The notes under the pieces are model-generated. The model saw only the letters and a program-made list of their open reading frames with translations, was not told the DNA's origin and searched no databases. 38,978 nt of DNA from a virus: IMG/VR virus record IMGVR_UViG_3300042482_000107, positions 1 to 38,978 of that record. One strand, given 5' to 3'. Below are positions 15,586 through 21,703 of the stretch, one piece after another. Position numbers and translations under genes: made by a program. Within the stretch, counting starts at the first letter, position 1, and each line of letters starts with the position of its first letter.

Positions 15586-15642
15586 ACTGTTTGCCATGCT
15601 TGATTGCGCCCTTGGTTAATCGCCTTTGCCTTAATGGGCCCT

Positions 15643-15660
15643 TGCGCGCTCTAGCGCGCA
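15643..15660. promoter_or_regulatory. GC-rich palindrome TGCGCGC-TCTA-GCGCGCA
   Basis: Perfect 7-base arms around a 4-base centre, very GC-rich against an AT-leaning background. It lies immediately before the long fold at 15665-15767. It could be an operator, cruciform or RNA hairpin. Confidence 0.45.
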
Positions 15661-15664
15661 GGCA

Positions 15665-15767
15665 TATCGTAATCACTCTTGTCAAATTGGCAAGCCTGCC
15701 AATTGTCCACCTAGAGCGTCTGCCTATTCGGCAGACAGGCGTAGAGTGACAAGGTGATTTACGAATA
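15665..15767 (+). ncRNA. Candidate structured leader RNA with three-way-junction fold
   Basis: An outer stem joins TATCGTAATCAC (15665-15676) and CTTGTCA (15678-15684) with 15747-15767 (TGACAAG, then GTGATTTACGAATA), about 19 pairs with three single-base bulges. It encloses hairpin AATTGGC/GCCAATT (15685-15704, loop AAGCCT) and hairpin GTCTGCC/GGCAGAC (15718-15736, loop TATTC), the latter with flanking GC and CTA/TAG pairs. It ends about 50 bases before the first rightward gene, so it may be a leader element, a small RNA or a cruciform at an origin. The pairing is seen directly; transcription is inferred. Confidence 0.4.
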
Positions 15768-15819
15768 GCCTGAAAGATTGGTGGCTCTCACCAACCTACA
15801 AAACAAAGGAGTAAGACAA

Positions 15820-16269
15820 GTGAGTGAATACACAAACCAAGGCATCTCAGTAACTACACAATGCTATGACTGCATGATGCTTGATACTGTATGCCTGAAC
15901 TGCGAGGAAGGTAAGGAAGCGCGTGATAGTGCAATTGCCCATCAACTCGTTGATGAGGGCAATATGCAGTACAAGCGAAACTGGTTCCATGTGACAGAGC
16001 CAAGCGGTCATGACTGGACATCATCTAGTACCGTACAAAGAGCGATACTGGATGACGAGGGCAACGAGGTTGACCACATCATGCGTGAAGAGTACAAACT
16101 CCCAATCGTACTACTTCAAGACGGTGGTGTGTACGAGGAACTATGGGAACTGGATGACATGCGCCAACGTGACCGTGAGACACAGTGCCCATGGTGCAAC
16201 ATCATGACACGTAAAGACATGAACGATTGTCAAGATTGTGACAAGCCGTTGGAACTAAATGTAAGATAG
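15820..16269 (+). CDS. Double zinc-finger protein, first gene of the early unit
   Basis: 149 residues from the GTG at 15820, which follows AAAGGAG; the frame extends to a TTG at 15778 without a ribosome site. Two cysteine clusters frame an acidic middle: CYDCMMLDTVCLNC near the start and CPWCNIMTRKDMNDCQDC near the end, each able to bind one zinc. Not recognised as a known family. As first gene after the control region it would be expressed earliest, so a regulator or host-interaction protein is plausible. A strong hairpin (16281-16315) follows its stop. Confidence 0.7.
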   Translation: MSEYTNQGISVTTQCYDCMMLDTVCLNCEEGKEARDSAIAHQLVDEGNMQYKRNWFHVTEPSGHDWTSSSTVQRAILDDEGNEVDHIMREEYKLPIVLLQDGGVYEELWELDDMRQRDRETQCPWCNIMTRKDMNDCQDCDKPLELNVR

Positions 16270-16280
16270 TAAGAAGGGCA

Positions 16281-16315
16281 GATAGTCCCCCTACGCCTTG
16301 CGTTAGGGGGCTATC
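16281..16315 (+). promoter_or_regulatory. Strong hairpin after the first early gene
   Basis: GATAG/CTATC, CCCCCT/AGGGGG and ACGC/GCGT stack into about 15 pairs with two single-base bulges and a 3-base loop. No T-run follows on either strand, so it is not a standard intrinsic terminator. Likely roles are RNA processing, mRNA protection or pausing before the SSB-like gene. Confidence 0.5.
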
Positions 16316-16361
16316 AGCCTCTAAACATATAACGAAACTAACTACTAAACAAGGAGATAAG

Positions 16362-16706
16362 ATGAACAACGAAGTAACGATTACAGGCAAGATTAAGAAC
16401 GTACGTCAGTTCACAGGTTCAAAGGGAACTATGGTGACAGGCTGGTTTGACCAGCGTGAAGTGTCAGCATTCAGCAACGGTGAGGCTGACCGTCAGGTGT
16501 ATGTATGTGGTATCAACATCGTGGCACTTGATGACTCAACTGTAGGAGAAATCCTAGGTATGACACGTGCAGGTACTGAACAATCAGACCTGCTAACACT
16601 TAAAGGTCGGTTAGTTACACGCTTTGACCGCCGTCAAGACGTGGCTGAAAATGCACGCCGAGCACCTCAGTTACAACTTGAGGTCTTTGAAGTATCTAAG
16701 AACTAA
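16362..16706 (+). CDS. Single-stranded DNA-binding-like OB-fold protein
   Basis: 114 residues with AAGGAG before the ATG. The opening MNNEVTITGKIKNVRQFTG, the central RQVYVCGINIVAL and the closing LLTLKGRLVTRFDRRQ, then QLQLEVFEV, give the alternating strands of an OB fold as in SSB proteins. It would coat single-stranded DNA during replication. It lacks the long acidic tail of bacterial SSB, so it may not recruit host partners the same way. Its own terminator follows (16713-16757), suggesting it can be transcribed as a separate short message with the preceding gene. Confidence 0.65.
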   Translation: MNNEVTITGKIKNVRQFTGSKGTMVTGWFDQREVSAFSNGEADRQVYVCGINIVALDDSTVGEILGMTRAGTEQSDLLTLKGRLVTRFDRRQDVAENARRAPQLQLEVFEVSKN

Positions 16707-16712
16707 AAGATA

Positions 16713-16757
16713 GGGTAGGTGGGTGGCTAACACAGTCACTCACTTACCCTTTTTTTA
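16713..16757 (+). terminator. Intrinsic terminator after the SSB-like gene
   Basis: GGGTAGGTGGGTG (16713-16725) pairs with CACTCACTTACCC (16737-16749), 13 pairs including two G-U, followed by eight T. A textbook rho-independent terminator on the plus strand. It would cut off or reduce transcription of the rest of the early unit, so read-through, antitermination or another promoter is needed downstream. Confidence 0.85.
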
Positions 16758-16833
16758 TTGAGCCAGGCGCAGTAGCAGAGATGGTGAGCAGCGAGTCGGT
16801 TAACTATTTATACAAACAAGGGAGACTATTATA

Positions 16834-17010
16834 ATGTACATGGATACAGGAACAGTTGTAGGTATAACTATAGCGTTAGGTGCTAGTTTATTACTGATAA
16901 TTATACTAGCATTTGCTAACGTACAGTTGCTACAAGAAAACAGATTCTTGAAGCAAAGACTTAGAGCATGGCGTAAGTCATGCCAGAATCATGTGGAAGT
17001 ACCGTTCTAA
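16834..17010 (+). CDS. Small single-span membrane protein
   Basis: 58 residues, ATG with GGGAGA eight bases upstream. One membrane helix at about residues 7-28 (TVVGITIALGASLLLIIILA) is followed by a basic tail (KQRLRAWRKS), predicting a cytoplasmic C-terminus. Its stop overlaps the next start as TAATG. Function unknown; a small phage membrane protein acting on the host envelope early in infection is possible. Confidence 0.65.
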   Translation: MYMDTGTVVGITIALGASLLLIIILAFANVQLLQENRFLKQRLRAWRKSCQNHVEVPF

Positions 17011-17366
17011 TGGGACTAGATATGTATTTATATGAGAAGCAAGTACATGAAGTAGCATACTGGCGTAAGGCTAATGCTATTCATGGTTGGATTATCAATC
17101 ACACTAATGCAATAGATGATTGCACACCTATCAGCCTAACCAAGCAGGACTTATATGACCTACGTGAAGTATGCATGAAGGTACTAAATACAGGCACACC
17201 AGAATATGCAGAAGAAGTGCTACCCCCAGCATCAGGATTCTTCTTTGGCTCATCTACTATTGATGAGTGGTACTGGCAAGACATTAACGAGACAGTTGCT
17301 AAACTAAACACAGCACTTGAACAGAGCGTTGATGACGCTATGTTTGAGTATCAGGCTAGTTGGTAG
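17010..17366 (+). CDS. Conserved phage protein of the MGLDMYL type, function unknown
   Basis: 118 residues. Starts MGLDMYLYEKQ, with YWRKANAIHGWI (about 27-38) and SGFFFGSSTIDEWYW near the C-terminus; I recognise this as a conserved family of unknown function found in phages and bacteria. The ATG at 17010 overlaps the stop of the membrane protein (TAATG); the frame extends to an earlier ATG at 16980 that lies inside that gene and is less likely. No catalytic motif is evident. Confidence 0.7.
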   Translation: MGLDMYLYEKQVHEVAYWRKANAIHGWIINHTNAIDDCTPISLTKQDLYDLREVCMKVLNTGTPEYAEEVLPPASGFFFGSSTIDEWYWQDINETVAKLNTALEQSVDDAMFEYQASW

Positions 17367-17368
17367 TC

Positions 17369-17443
17369 ATGAACGATGACGCACGCTGCAGTCAATGCGG
17401 CACAGCATGTGACGTATGCAATATGGAGGAAGATGATGAGTGA
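17369..17443 (+). CDS. Possible 24-residue cysteine microprotein
   Basis: An ATG three bases after the previous stop opens a 24-residue frame containing CSQCGTACDVC, two close CxxC-type pairs, and ending EEDDE. Its stop overlaps the start of the next cysteine protein, with GGAGGA inside its end serving as that gene's ribosome site. The compact CxxC pattern suggests a real zinc knuckle, but the length makes it uncertain; it may be only a leader peptide coupling translation. Confidence 0.4.
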   Translation: MNDDARCSQCGTACDVCNMEEDDE

Positions 17444-17564
17444 ACCACAATTAGATGACGACATAGCACTAGACAAAGATGCCGACTGTAAAGATTGCGG
17501 TAACTTTGTAATAGAATGTAGTTGTTACAGCGAACCTGACCGTATGTACGGAGACGAAGACTAG
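17436..17564 (+). CDS. Small acidic cysteine protein
   Basis: 42 residues from the ATG at 17436 (an ATG at 17433 is alternative), preceded by GGAGGA. Contains CKDCGNFVIECSC, enough for one zinc site, flanked by acidic segments. Not recognised. It lies between the MGLDMYL-type gene and a transglycosylase-like gene in a tightly packed run of small genes. Confidence 0.5.
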   Translation: MSEPQLDDDIALDKDADCKDCGNFVIECSCYSEPDRMYGDED

Positions 17565-17573
17565 GAGATAGTC

Positions 17574-18002
17574 ATGAATGAAGTAAGAAAATGGATGTCT
17601 ATTGGTGGCACCATGTTGCTAACACTAACAACACTAATAGGTTTACCACTTAAGCATTACTCTCAGCATGTTAACAACCTATGTTACAACGAACAGAAGT
17701 TACCTAAAGTATGGACACCGTACGCTTCTAAGTTATACGCTATTTCATACATGAAGATGTGGTACCCCGAGTGGGGCAAAGGTGAACACAAAGCACTGAT
17801 GAAACTATGGGGTAAAGAATCAGCATGGAGACATGATGCAGACAACCCTACATCTTCAGCCTATGGCATAGCACAAGTACTAAACACCAAGCATGGTACC
17901 CCAGCCCCGCAACAAGTTGCGCGGGGGCTGGAGTATATCGTTCATCGATATGACAAGCCATCAATTGCATGGTCACATTGGAGGAAGCATGGCTGGTACT
18001 GA
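17574..18002 (+). CDS. Membrane-anchored lytic transglycosylase-like protein
   Basis: 142 residues. Residues about 9-25 (SIGGTMLLTLTTLIGLP) form a signal peptide or anchor. The rest has the SLT/lysozyme-like pattern: LWGKESAWRHDADNP with probable catalytic Glu82, then SSAYGIAQVLNTKHG, then GLEYIVHRYDKPSIAWSHW. Such enzymes cleave the glycan backbone of peptidoglycan. It is in the early unit, far from the lysis cassette, so it may open the wall during entry, remodel it early or assist lysis. The coding sequence contains a very strong GC-rich hairpin at 17901-17931. Confidence 0.75.
   Translation: MNEVRKWMSIGGTMLLTLTTLIGLPLKHYSQHVNNLCYNEQKLPKVWTPYASKLYAISYMKMWYPEWGKGEHKALMKLWGKESAWRHDADNPTSSAYGIAQVLNTKHGTPAPQQVARGLEYIVHRYDKPSIAWSHWRKHGWY
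17901..17931 (+). other. GC-rich hairpin inside the transglycosylase-like gene
   Basis: CCAGCCCC (17901-17908) pairs with GGGGCTGG (17924-17931), and GCAAC (17909-17913) with GTTGC (17916-17920), leaving a 2-base loop and a 3-base bulge. This gives 13 pairs within codons of a conserved-looking part of the enzyme. The following gene starts about 60 bases downstream. Confidence 0.5.
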
Positions 18003-18168
18003 AAAAGATATGTACAGAGTTGAGATGTTCTTCTTTGTATATGCAGATGATGATGATGATGCACGTAATAAAGTAACAAGCACACTAGCGCATGACACAC
18101 GCTATGCATGGGCATGGCGTAGTACACAACTAGAAAACAAGGGAGAAACAAGTGACACAAACGATTAG
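17989..18168 (+). CDS. Small protein with acidic aspartate run
   Basis: 59 residues from the ATG at 17989, which follows GGAGGAAGC; the start overlaps the last 14 bases of the transglycosylase-like gene. YRVEMFFFVYADDDDDARNK shows a beta strand then an acidic helix, resembling small alpha/beta phage proteins. Not recognised. Its end overlaps the next gene. Confidence 0.55.
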   Translation: MAGTEKDMYRVEMFFFVYADDDDDARNKVTSTLAHDTRYAWAWRSTQLENKGETSDTND

Positions 18169-18385
18169 AGTTCCACATACAATTGAACTAGTGACAGAGT
18201 TCAATACAGCACACCCAACAGTACAGCGTATGCTGTCATTACCTGAAGGTATACTTAAACAACTACTAGTAGATACGTTTATGTCTTTAGTCAAAAGCGA
18301 AGGTTTCTTTGACCACGTTAATGATAACAATAAATATGCAACACTCAAGTTCGCAAAGGATGTAGAAGATGACAACACTAAGTAA
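18152..18385 (+). CDS. Small hypothetical early protein
   Basis: 77 residues from a GTG at 18152 preceded by GGGAGA. Mostly helical by composition, with no motif recognised. It overlaps the previous gene by 17 bases and the DUF932-type gene by 17 bases, so it belongs to a translationally packed group. Confidence 0.55.
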   Translation: MTQTIRVPHTIELVTEFNTAHPTVQRMLSLPEGILKQLLVDTFMSLVKSEGFFDHVNDNNKYATLKFAKDVEDDNTK

Positions 18386-19373
18386 GCATCGGTCAGCATG
18401 GGAACGTGGTGGCACTGCAGTAGAGGCTAATTCTGCTGCAAGTGCAGCCAGACAAGCAGGACTTGACTGGACTGTACGCAAAGGACAACTGTTGGCAGAG
18501 TCAACACCACCAATGATGAATGCCATTGGTGTAACACCAGCCACATACATAGATGTACCAAAGAAACAGGCTATTATCCGTGAGGATAACAACTCAGTCA
18601 TTGGTATTGTCGGTACTAAATACAAGGTAGTACAAAACATGGAAGTATTTAACGCATTAGATACCCTGGTAGATGCAGGTGATGCACGTTATGCAGCAGC
18701 AGGTGAGTTCAATGGTGGCTCTAACATCTGGATGGTACTTGAATTGCCACGTGGTGTATCAGTAGCCAACGACCCACACGCTGCATTCTTATTGGTTAAG
18801 ACATCACATGATGGTTCATCATCTGTTGTTATCAAGCCAATCATTGAACGTCTATGGTGTGCTAATCAAATCAACGCACTAATTAGTAACAACAACCGAT
18901 TAGGTGCACGCAAATACAATGAGTACACTTATCGCATGACTCACTCAACCAATCAAGAGTTATCTATTTCTGACATCCGTAACATCACTAACCTGACATA
19001 TCAGGCTATAGATGATTACGAGTTGACAGCCAATCGCTTACTTGAGATTGACTTCTCACGTGAACAAGCAGTAAACTTCTTCAAGAATGTATGGGCATTA
19101 CCTTCTAAGATAGAAGATACGCCTTACAGTTTGCTATCACGTGGTGAACGCAAGCAACAGACAATTGCTAAAGATGCACGTGCTAAAGCATGGGCTATCT
19201 ACAATGAATCAGAAACACAAGAGAACATTAGAGGCACAGCCTTTGGTGCATGGCATGCAGTAGTAGAATTTGCTGACCACTATGCAACGGGCGGCGCTGA
19301 ACGCCTTGCAGCCGCCACCCTTAGTGGACGCAATGACAAGGTAAAGACTAAGGCTTTGTCTCTGTTAGGATAG
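18369..19373 (+). CDS. DUF932 / TIGR03299 phage-plasmid-like protein
   Basis: 334 residues. The order of VGTKYKVVQNMEVFNALDTL (about 81-100), FLLVKTSHDGSSSVVIKP and IERLWCANQINAL matches the DUF932/TIGR03299 family common on phages and plasmids and often near replication or recombination genes. The molecular function is not established. Followed by a 195-bp hairpin-rich gap, which ends the first half of the early unit. Confidence 0.8.
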   Translation: MTTLSKHRSAWERGGTAVEANSAASAARQAGLDWTVRKGQLLAESTPPMMNAIGVTPATYIDVPKKQAIIREDNNSVIGIVGTKYKVVQNMEVFNALDTLVDAGDARYAAAGEFNGGSNIWMVLELPRGVSVANDPHAAFLLVKTSHDGSSSVVIKPIIERLWCANQINALISNNNRLGARKYNEYTYRMTHSTNQELSISDIRNITNLTYQAIDDYELTANRLLEIDFSREQAVNFFKNVWALPSKIEDTPYSLLSRGERKQQTIAKDARAKAWAIYNESETQENIRGTAFGAWHAVVEFADHYATGGAERLAAATLSGRNDKVKTKALSLLG

Positions 19374-19568
19374 ATTTACCTCCGAGGGTAAAGCGCATCA
19401 GTACTGTATGGTTTCGTTCATTTCCTGTACAGTCACTGCCTTTCACTGGGTTGTCCCGCCAGTGGCGCACACGGGGCACACTATTGGTATGCATACTACT
19501 TAGGTAGCGATAGCGCCATACACCTGAGTATGTGTATAAACTACTCACACAAACAATGAGAGGAACAC
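19374..19568 (+). other. Hairpin-rich intergenic region
   Basis: 195 bp with no gene. It holds TTTACC/GGTAAA (19375-19392), ACTGTA/TACAGT (19403-19433), CACTGG/CCAGTG (19444-19464), the 10-base palindrome GTATGCATAC (19487-19496) and ATACAC/GTGTAT. It also carries GTACTGTATG (19401-19410), identical to a site in the divergent control region at 15347. Candidates: an internal regulatory region, a small RNA or a replication origin. No clear promoter was identified. Confidence 0.5.
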
Positions 19569-19988
19569 ATGAACACAATCCAAATTAACACAATAGATGG
19601 CACAGTAAACTACACAGAGAGTGAAGTAGTTCGCTTTATTGAAAGAGCCAAAGAAGTAGATGCAGTACAACAAGTATCAGACTTATGTCGCAAAGAAAAA
19701 AATGACAGTCGTAATAAAGTGCGTGACTTCTTCAGTGAGGGTGAATGGAATGACGGTGAGTTCACAGTAAGTAAAGAAGATGTTAATGAATTACTTACCT
19801 CTATTGGTGCAAATAGACTTACGACAAGATACAATGGTACATACACAGTTACTGGTACCTTCAGTGTAGATGCTGAAGACCCAACTGATGCAGAAACTAT
19901 CTTTACAGATAATCTCACAGTTGATTTCTATGATGGTGATATTGAAGTTGACCAAATTGATGTAACAGATATAGAAGAAGATTACTAA
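19569..19988 (+). CDS. Acidic hypothetical early protein
   Basis: 139 residues, strongly acidic, ending DVTDIEEDY. The N-terminal half is helical (SEVVRFIERAKEVDAVQQ) and the C-terminal half beta-rich (NGTYTVTGTFSVDAEDPTDA), which resembles small phage domains of unknown function. AGGAACAC precedes the ATG. Its stop overlaps the start of the HTH gene. DNA mimicry is possible given the acidity, but is not shown. Confidence 0.6.
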   Translation: MNTIQINTIDGTVNYTESEVVRFIERAKEVDAVQQVSDLCRKEKNDSRNKVRDFFSEGEWNDGEFTVSKEDVNELLTSIGANRLTTRYNGTYTVTGTFSVDAEDPTDAETIFTDNLTVDFYDGDIEVDQIDVTDIEEDY

Positions 19989-20368
19989 TGGCTGAGTACG
20001 TACCTTACAGACCATACAAGGGTACGGCTGGATGGTCAGGTACTGATACATCTAAGGCTCGTGCTATAAATAACATTGAATCAGGTCAAGAAGCAAACAA
20101 CCAACAAAAAGCATTGACTATATTAAAAGCAGCACAACTTCATGGTATGACGTGGAAAGAACTGGCAAGCCTAATAGGTATACACCATGGTTCCGCAAGT
20201 GGTACGTTGTCAGTACTGCATCAGTCAGGTGCTATTGTGCGTTCAGTAAAAGCACGCAATGGATGCAAGATATATGTGCATCAGGATTACAAAGACGAAG
20301 TGATACATGAAGTGTATAAGAAGCGAGAAAAACTTTGTCCGCATTGCGGCAATGACATCAACGTATAG
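19988..20368 (+). CDS. Helix-turn-helix DNA-binding protein with C-terminal zinc ribbon
   Basis: 126 residues. Residues about 42-98 (KAAQLHGMTWKELASLIGI, then HHGSASGTLSVLHQSGAIV and a wing) match a winged helix-turn-helix. The C-terminus has CPHCGND (117-123), a partial zinc ribbon or a dimer-type zinc site. It probably regulates phage or host transcription and is a candidate binder for the palindromes in 15026-15819. Start overlaps the previous stop. Confidence 0.7.
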   Translation: MAEYVPYRPYKGTAGWSGTDTSKARAINNIESGQEANNQQKALTILKAAQLHGMTWKELASLIGIHHGSASGTLSVLHQSGAIVRSVKARNGCKIYVHQDYKDEVIHEVYKKREKLCPHCGNDINV

Positions 20369-20394
20369 TCCGTCACGCTATGCTATGATGAGTG

Positions 20395-20445
20395 GGTTAG
20401 GAGTGGTGGGGTTTCGGTTCTCTCCTTGTTCCCACCCTCTTAACC
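20395..20445 (+). promoter_or_regulatory. Long hairpin upstream of the nuclease gene
   Basis: GGTTAGGAG-T-GGTGGG (20395-20410) pairs with CCCACCCTCTTAACC (20431-20445), about 15 pairs with one bulge and one G-U. It is followed by TATTT rather than a full T-run, so termination would be weak. It lies in the 96-bp gap between the HTH gene and the exonuclease gene and may separate regulators from replication genes. Confidence 0.5.
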
Positions 20446-20464
20446 TATTTAACAAGGGAGAGTT

Positions 20465-21241
20465 ATGTCAGAAGTAGAAGTAGCACGAGATAGATACGGT
20501 AGACCTATGGTTGTACCACCTAAAGGTGGCAAGGCTGTACCATATACACGTACAACTACAGTTGCAGGTTCATTAGATGATGGCACCGCACTAGTAGCAT
20601 GGAAGTTACGTATGGCAGCAGCAGGTCTAACACTACGACCTGACTTATTATTAGCAGCATCTGCAAATAGAGACAACAAGTTAGAGATGGACAAGTTAGT
20701 TGAAGATGCAATGGAAGCAGCAGGTGCTACATCAGCAGCAACAATAGGCACAGCAATACATACACTCACAGAGAAACATGACCGAGGTGAAGACCTCGGA
20801 GTTATCCCTGAAGAATATGTAGCGGACATACAGGCATATGCAGATGCAACAAAGAAGTTTAAGAACATATTCATTGAACAGTTCTGCGTGCTAGACAAGT
20901 ACAAGATTGCAGGTACACCTGACCGTGTAGTTGAATATCAAGGACAGTTGTATATTTCTGACCTAAAGACTGGTAGTATTGCCTACCCAAATAAGATTGC
21001 TATGCAGTTAGCGGTGTATGCACACGGCTTGCCGTATGACCCCGCCACGACAACCCGTGGTTCTTGGGGTGGTGTCAATCAAGAGAAGGGAATCATTGTC
21101 CATCTACCAGCAGGTAGTGGTAAATGTGAACTGCATTTCGTTGACATAGCACAAGGCTGGAAAGGTATAGAGTTAGCAATGAAAGTCCGTGCCTTTAGAG
21201 ACACAAAGAAATCCCTAGTAACATCTATTCAAGGAGAATAA
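20465..21241 (+). CDS. PD-(D/E)XK exonuclease, Cas4/RecB-like
   Basis: 258 residues with AAGGGAGAG before the ATG. Motifs in order: GTAIHTLTEKHDRGE (His99), the EQF segment (Glu138), AGTPDRVV (Asp153), YISDLKTGS (Asp166 and Lys168) and QLAVYAHG (Gln181). These are the signature residues of RecB/Cas4-type nucleases, which act on DNA ends in phage recombination and replication. No clear four-cysteine iron-sulfur site is visible, so it is closer to phage PDDEXK exonucleases than to true Cas4. Next gene starts directly after. Confidence 0.85.
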   Translation: MSEVEVARDRYGRPMVVPPKGGKAVPYTRTTTVAGSLDDGTALVAWKLRMAAAGLTLRPDLLLAASANRDNKLEMDKLVEDAMEAAGATSAATIGTAIHTLTEKHDRGEDLGVIPEEYVADIQAYADATKKFKNIFIEQFCVLDKYKIAGTPDRVVEYQGQLYISDLKTGSIAYPNKIAMQLAVYAHGLPYDPATTTRGSWGGVNQEKGIIVHLPAGSGKCELHFVDIAQGWKGIELAMKVRAFRDTKKSLVTSIQGE

Positions 21242-21703
21242 ATGGCAAGCACAGAATCACCTATTAGTATCACAGTTAAATCAGTAGCAGGTTCTCTTGT
21301 TACATTACGTGCTGACACAGCAGAAGAACTAGACCAACGTGTTGCGTTGTCTATCGCCTCTCTTGCAGCAGCAACACAAGAACTAGAAGCAGCCATTCGC
21401 AATGTACTAGCAGTCAATGCAGCAGTACCACCCAACCCACAAGTAGCATCAATTGCCACAGCATTTGGTGGGACAGTAGTAGATTCATTTGATGCACCAG
21501 TTGCACCATCTATGGGTGCAGGCTCACGCAATTGTCCTCACGGTACAATGACACGCATCCATGGACTTACAGGTAAGTTCGGTCCATACAAGGGTTACTT
21601 CTGCCCTGCTAAGCAAGGCGACCCAAGCAAGTGTACTACTCAGTACATCAAGCAGAATCAAGCAGAGTGGAATAGTTTCCAAGCCGACCAAACAAAAGCA
21701 TAA
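21242..21703 (+). CDS. Zinc-finger protein, probable single-strand DNA-binding or annealing partner
   Basis: 153 residues. The N-terminal half is an alpha/beta segment with an alanine-rich helix (LSIASLAAATQELEAAIRN). The C-terminal half has CPHGTMTRIHGLTGKFGPYK then FCPAKQGDPSKC, giving a CxH...C...C zinc site common in phage proteins next to recombination nucleases. ATG directly abuts the exonuclease stop and its own stop abuts the ATPase gene, so the three form one functional set. DNA binding is inferred. Confidence 0.6.
   Translation: MASTESPISITVKSVAGSLVTLRADTAEELDQRVALSIASLAAATQELEAAIRNVLAVNAAVPPNPQVASIATAFGGTVVDSFDAPVAPSMGAGSRNCPHGTMTRIHGLTGKFGPYKGYFCPAKQGDPSKCTTQYIKQNQAEWNSFQADQTKA

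Larger units (their letters stand above)
15026..15819. other. Divergent control region without genes
   Basis: About 790 bp between the leftward terminase and the first rightward gene, the only gap over 300 bp in the window. It contains inverted repeats at 15098-15119, 15163-15178, 15332-15371, 15566-15585, 15643-15660 and 15665-15767, at least one good leftward promoter, and five TACTGT/ACAGTA motifs. An open minus frame at 15268-15549 starts at TTG without a ribosome site and was not accepted. No confident rightward promoter was found, although one must lie here. An origin of replication could also lie here. Confidence 0.75.

Noticed and set aside
15530-15770. tRNA gene suggested by the cloverleaf-like fold
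   Set aside because: No acceptor stem with a 3' CCA-type end, no T-loop TTCGA-type consensus and no anticodon loop of the right geometry.
20352-20389. Rightward promoter with TATGAT before the exonuclease gene
   Set aside because: The -10-like TATGAT has a TGACAT-like partner 26 bases away, too far for a sigma-70-type promoter.
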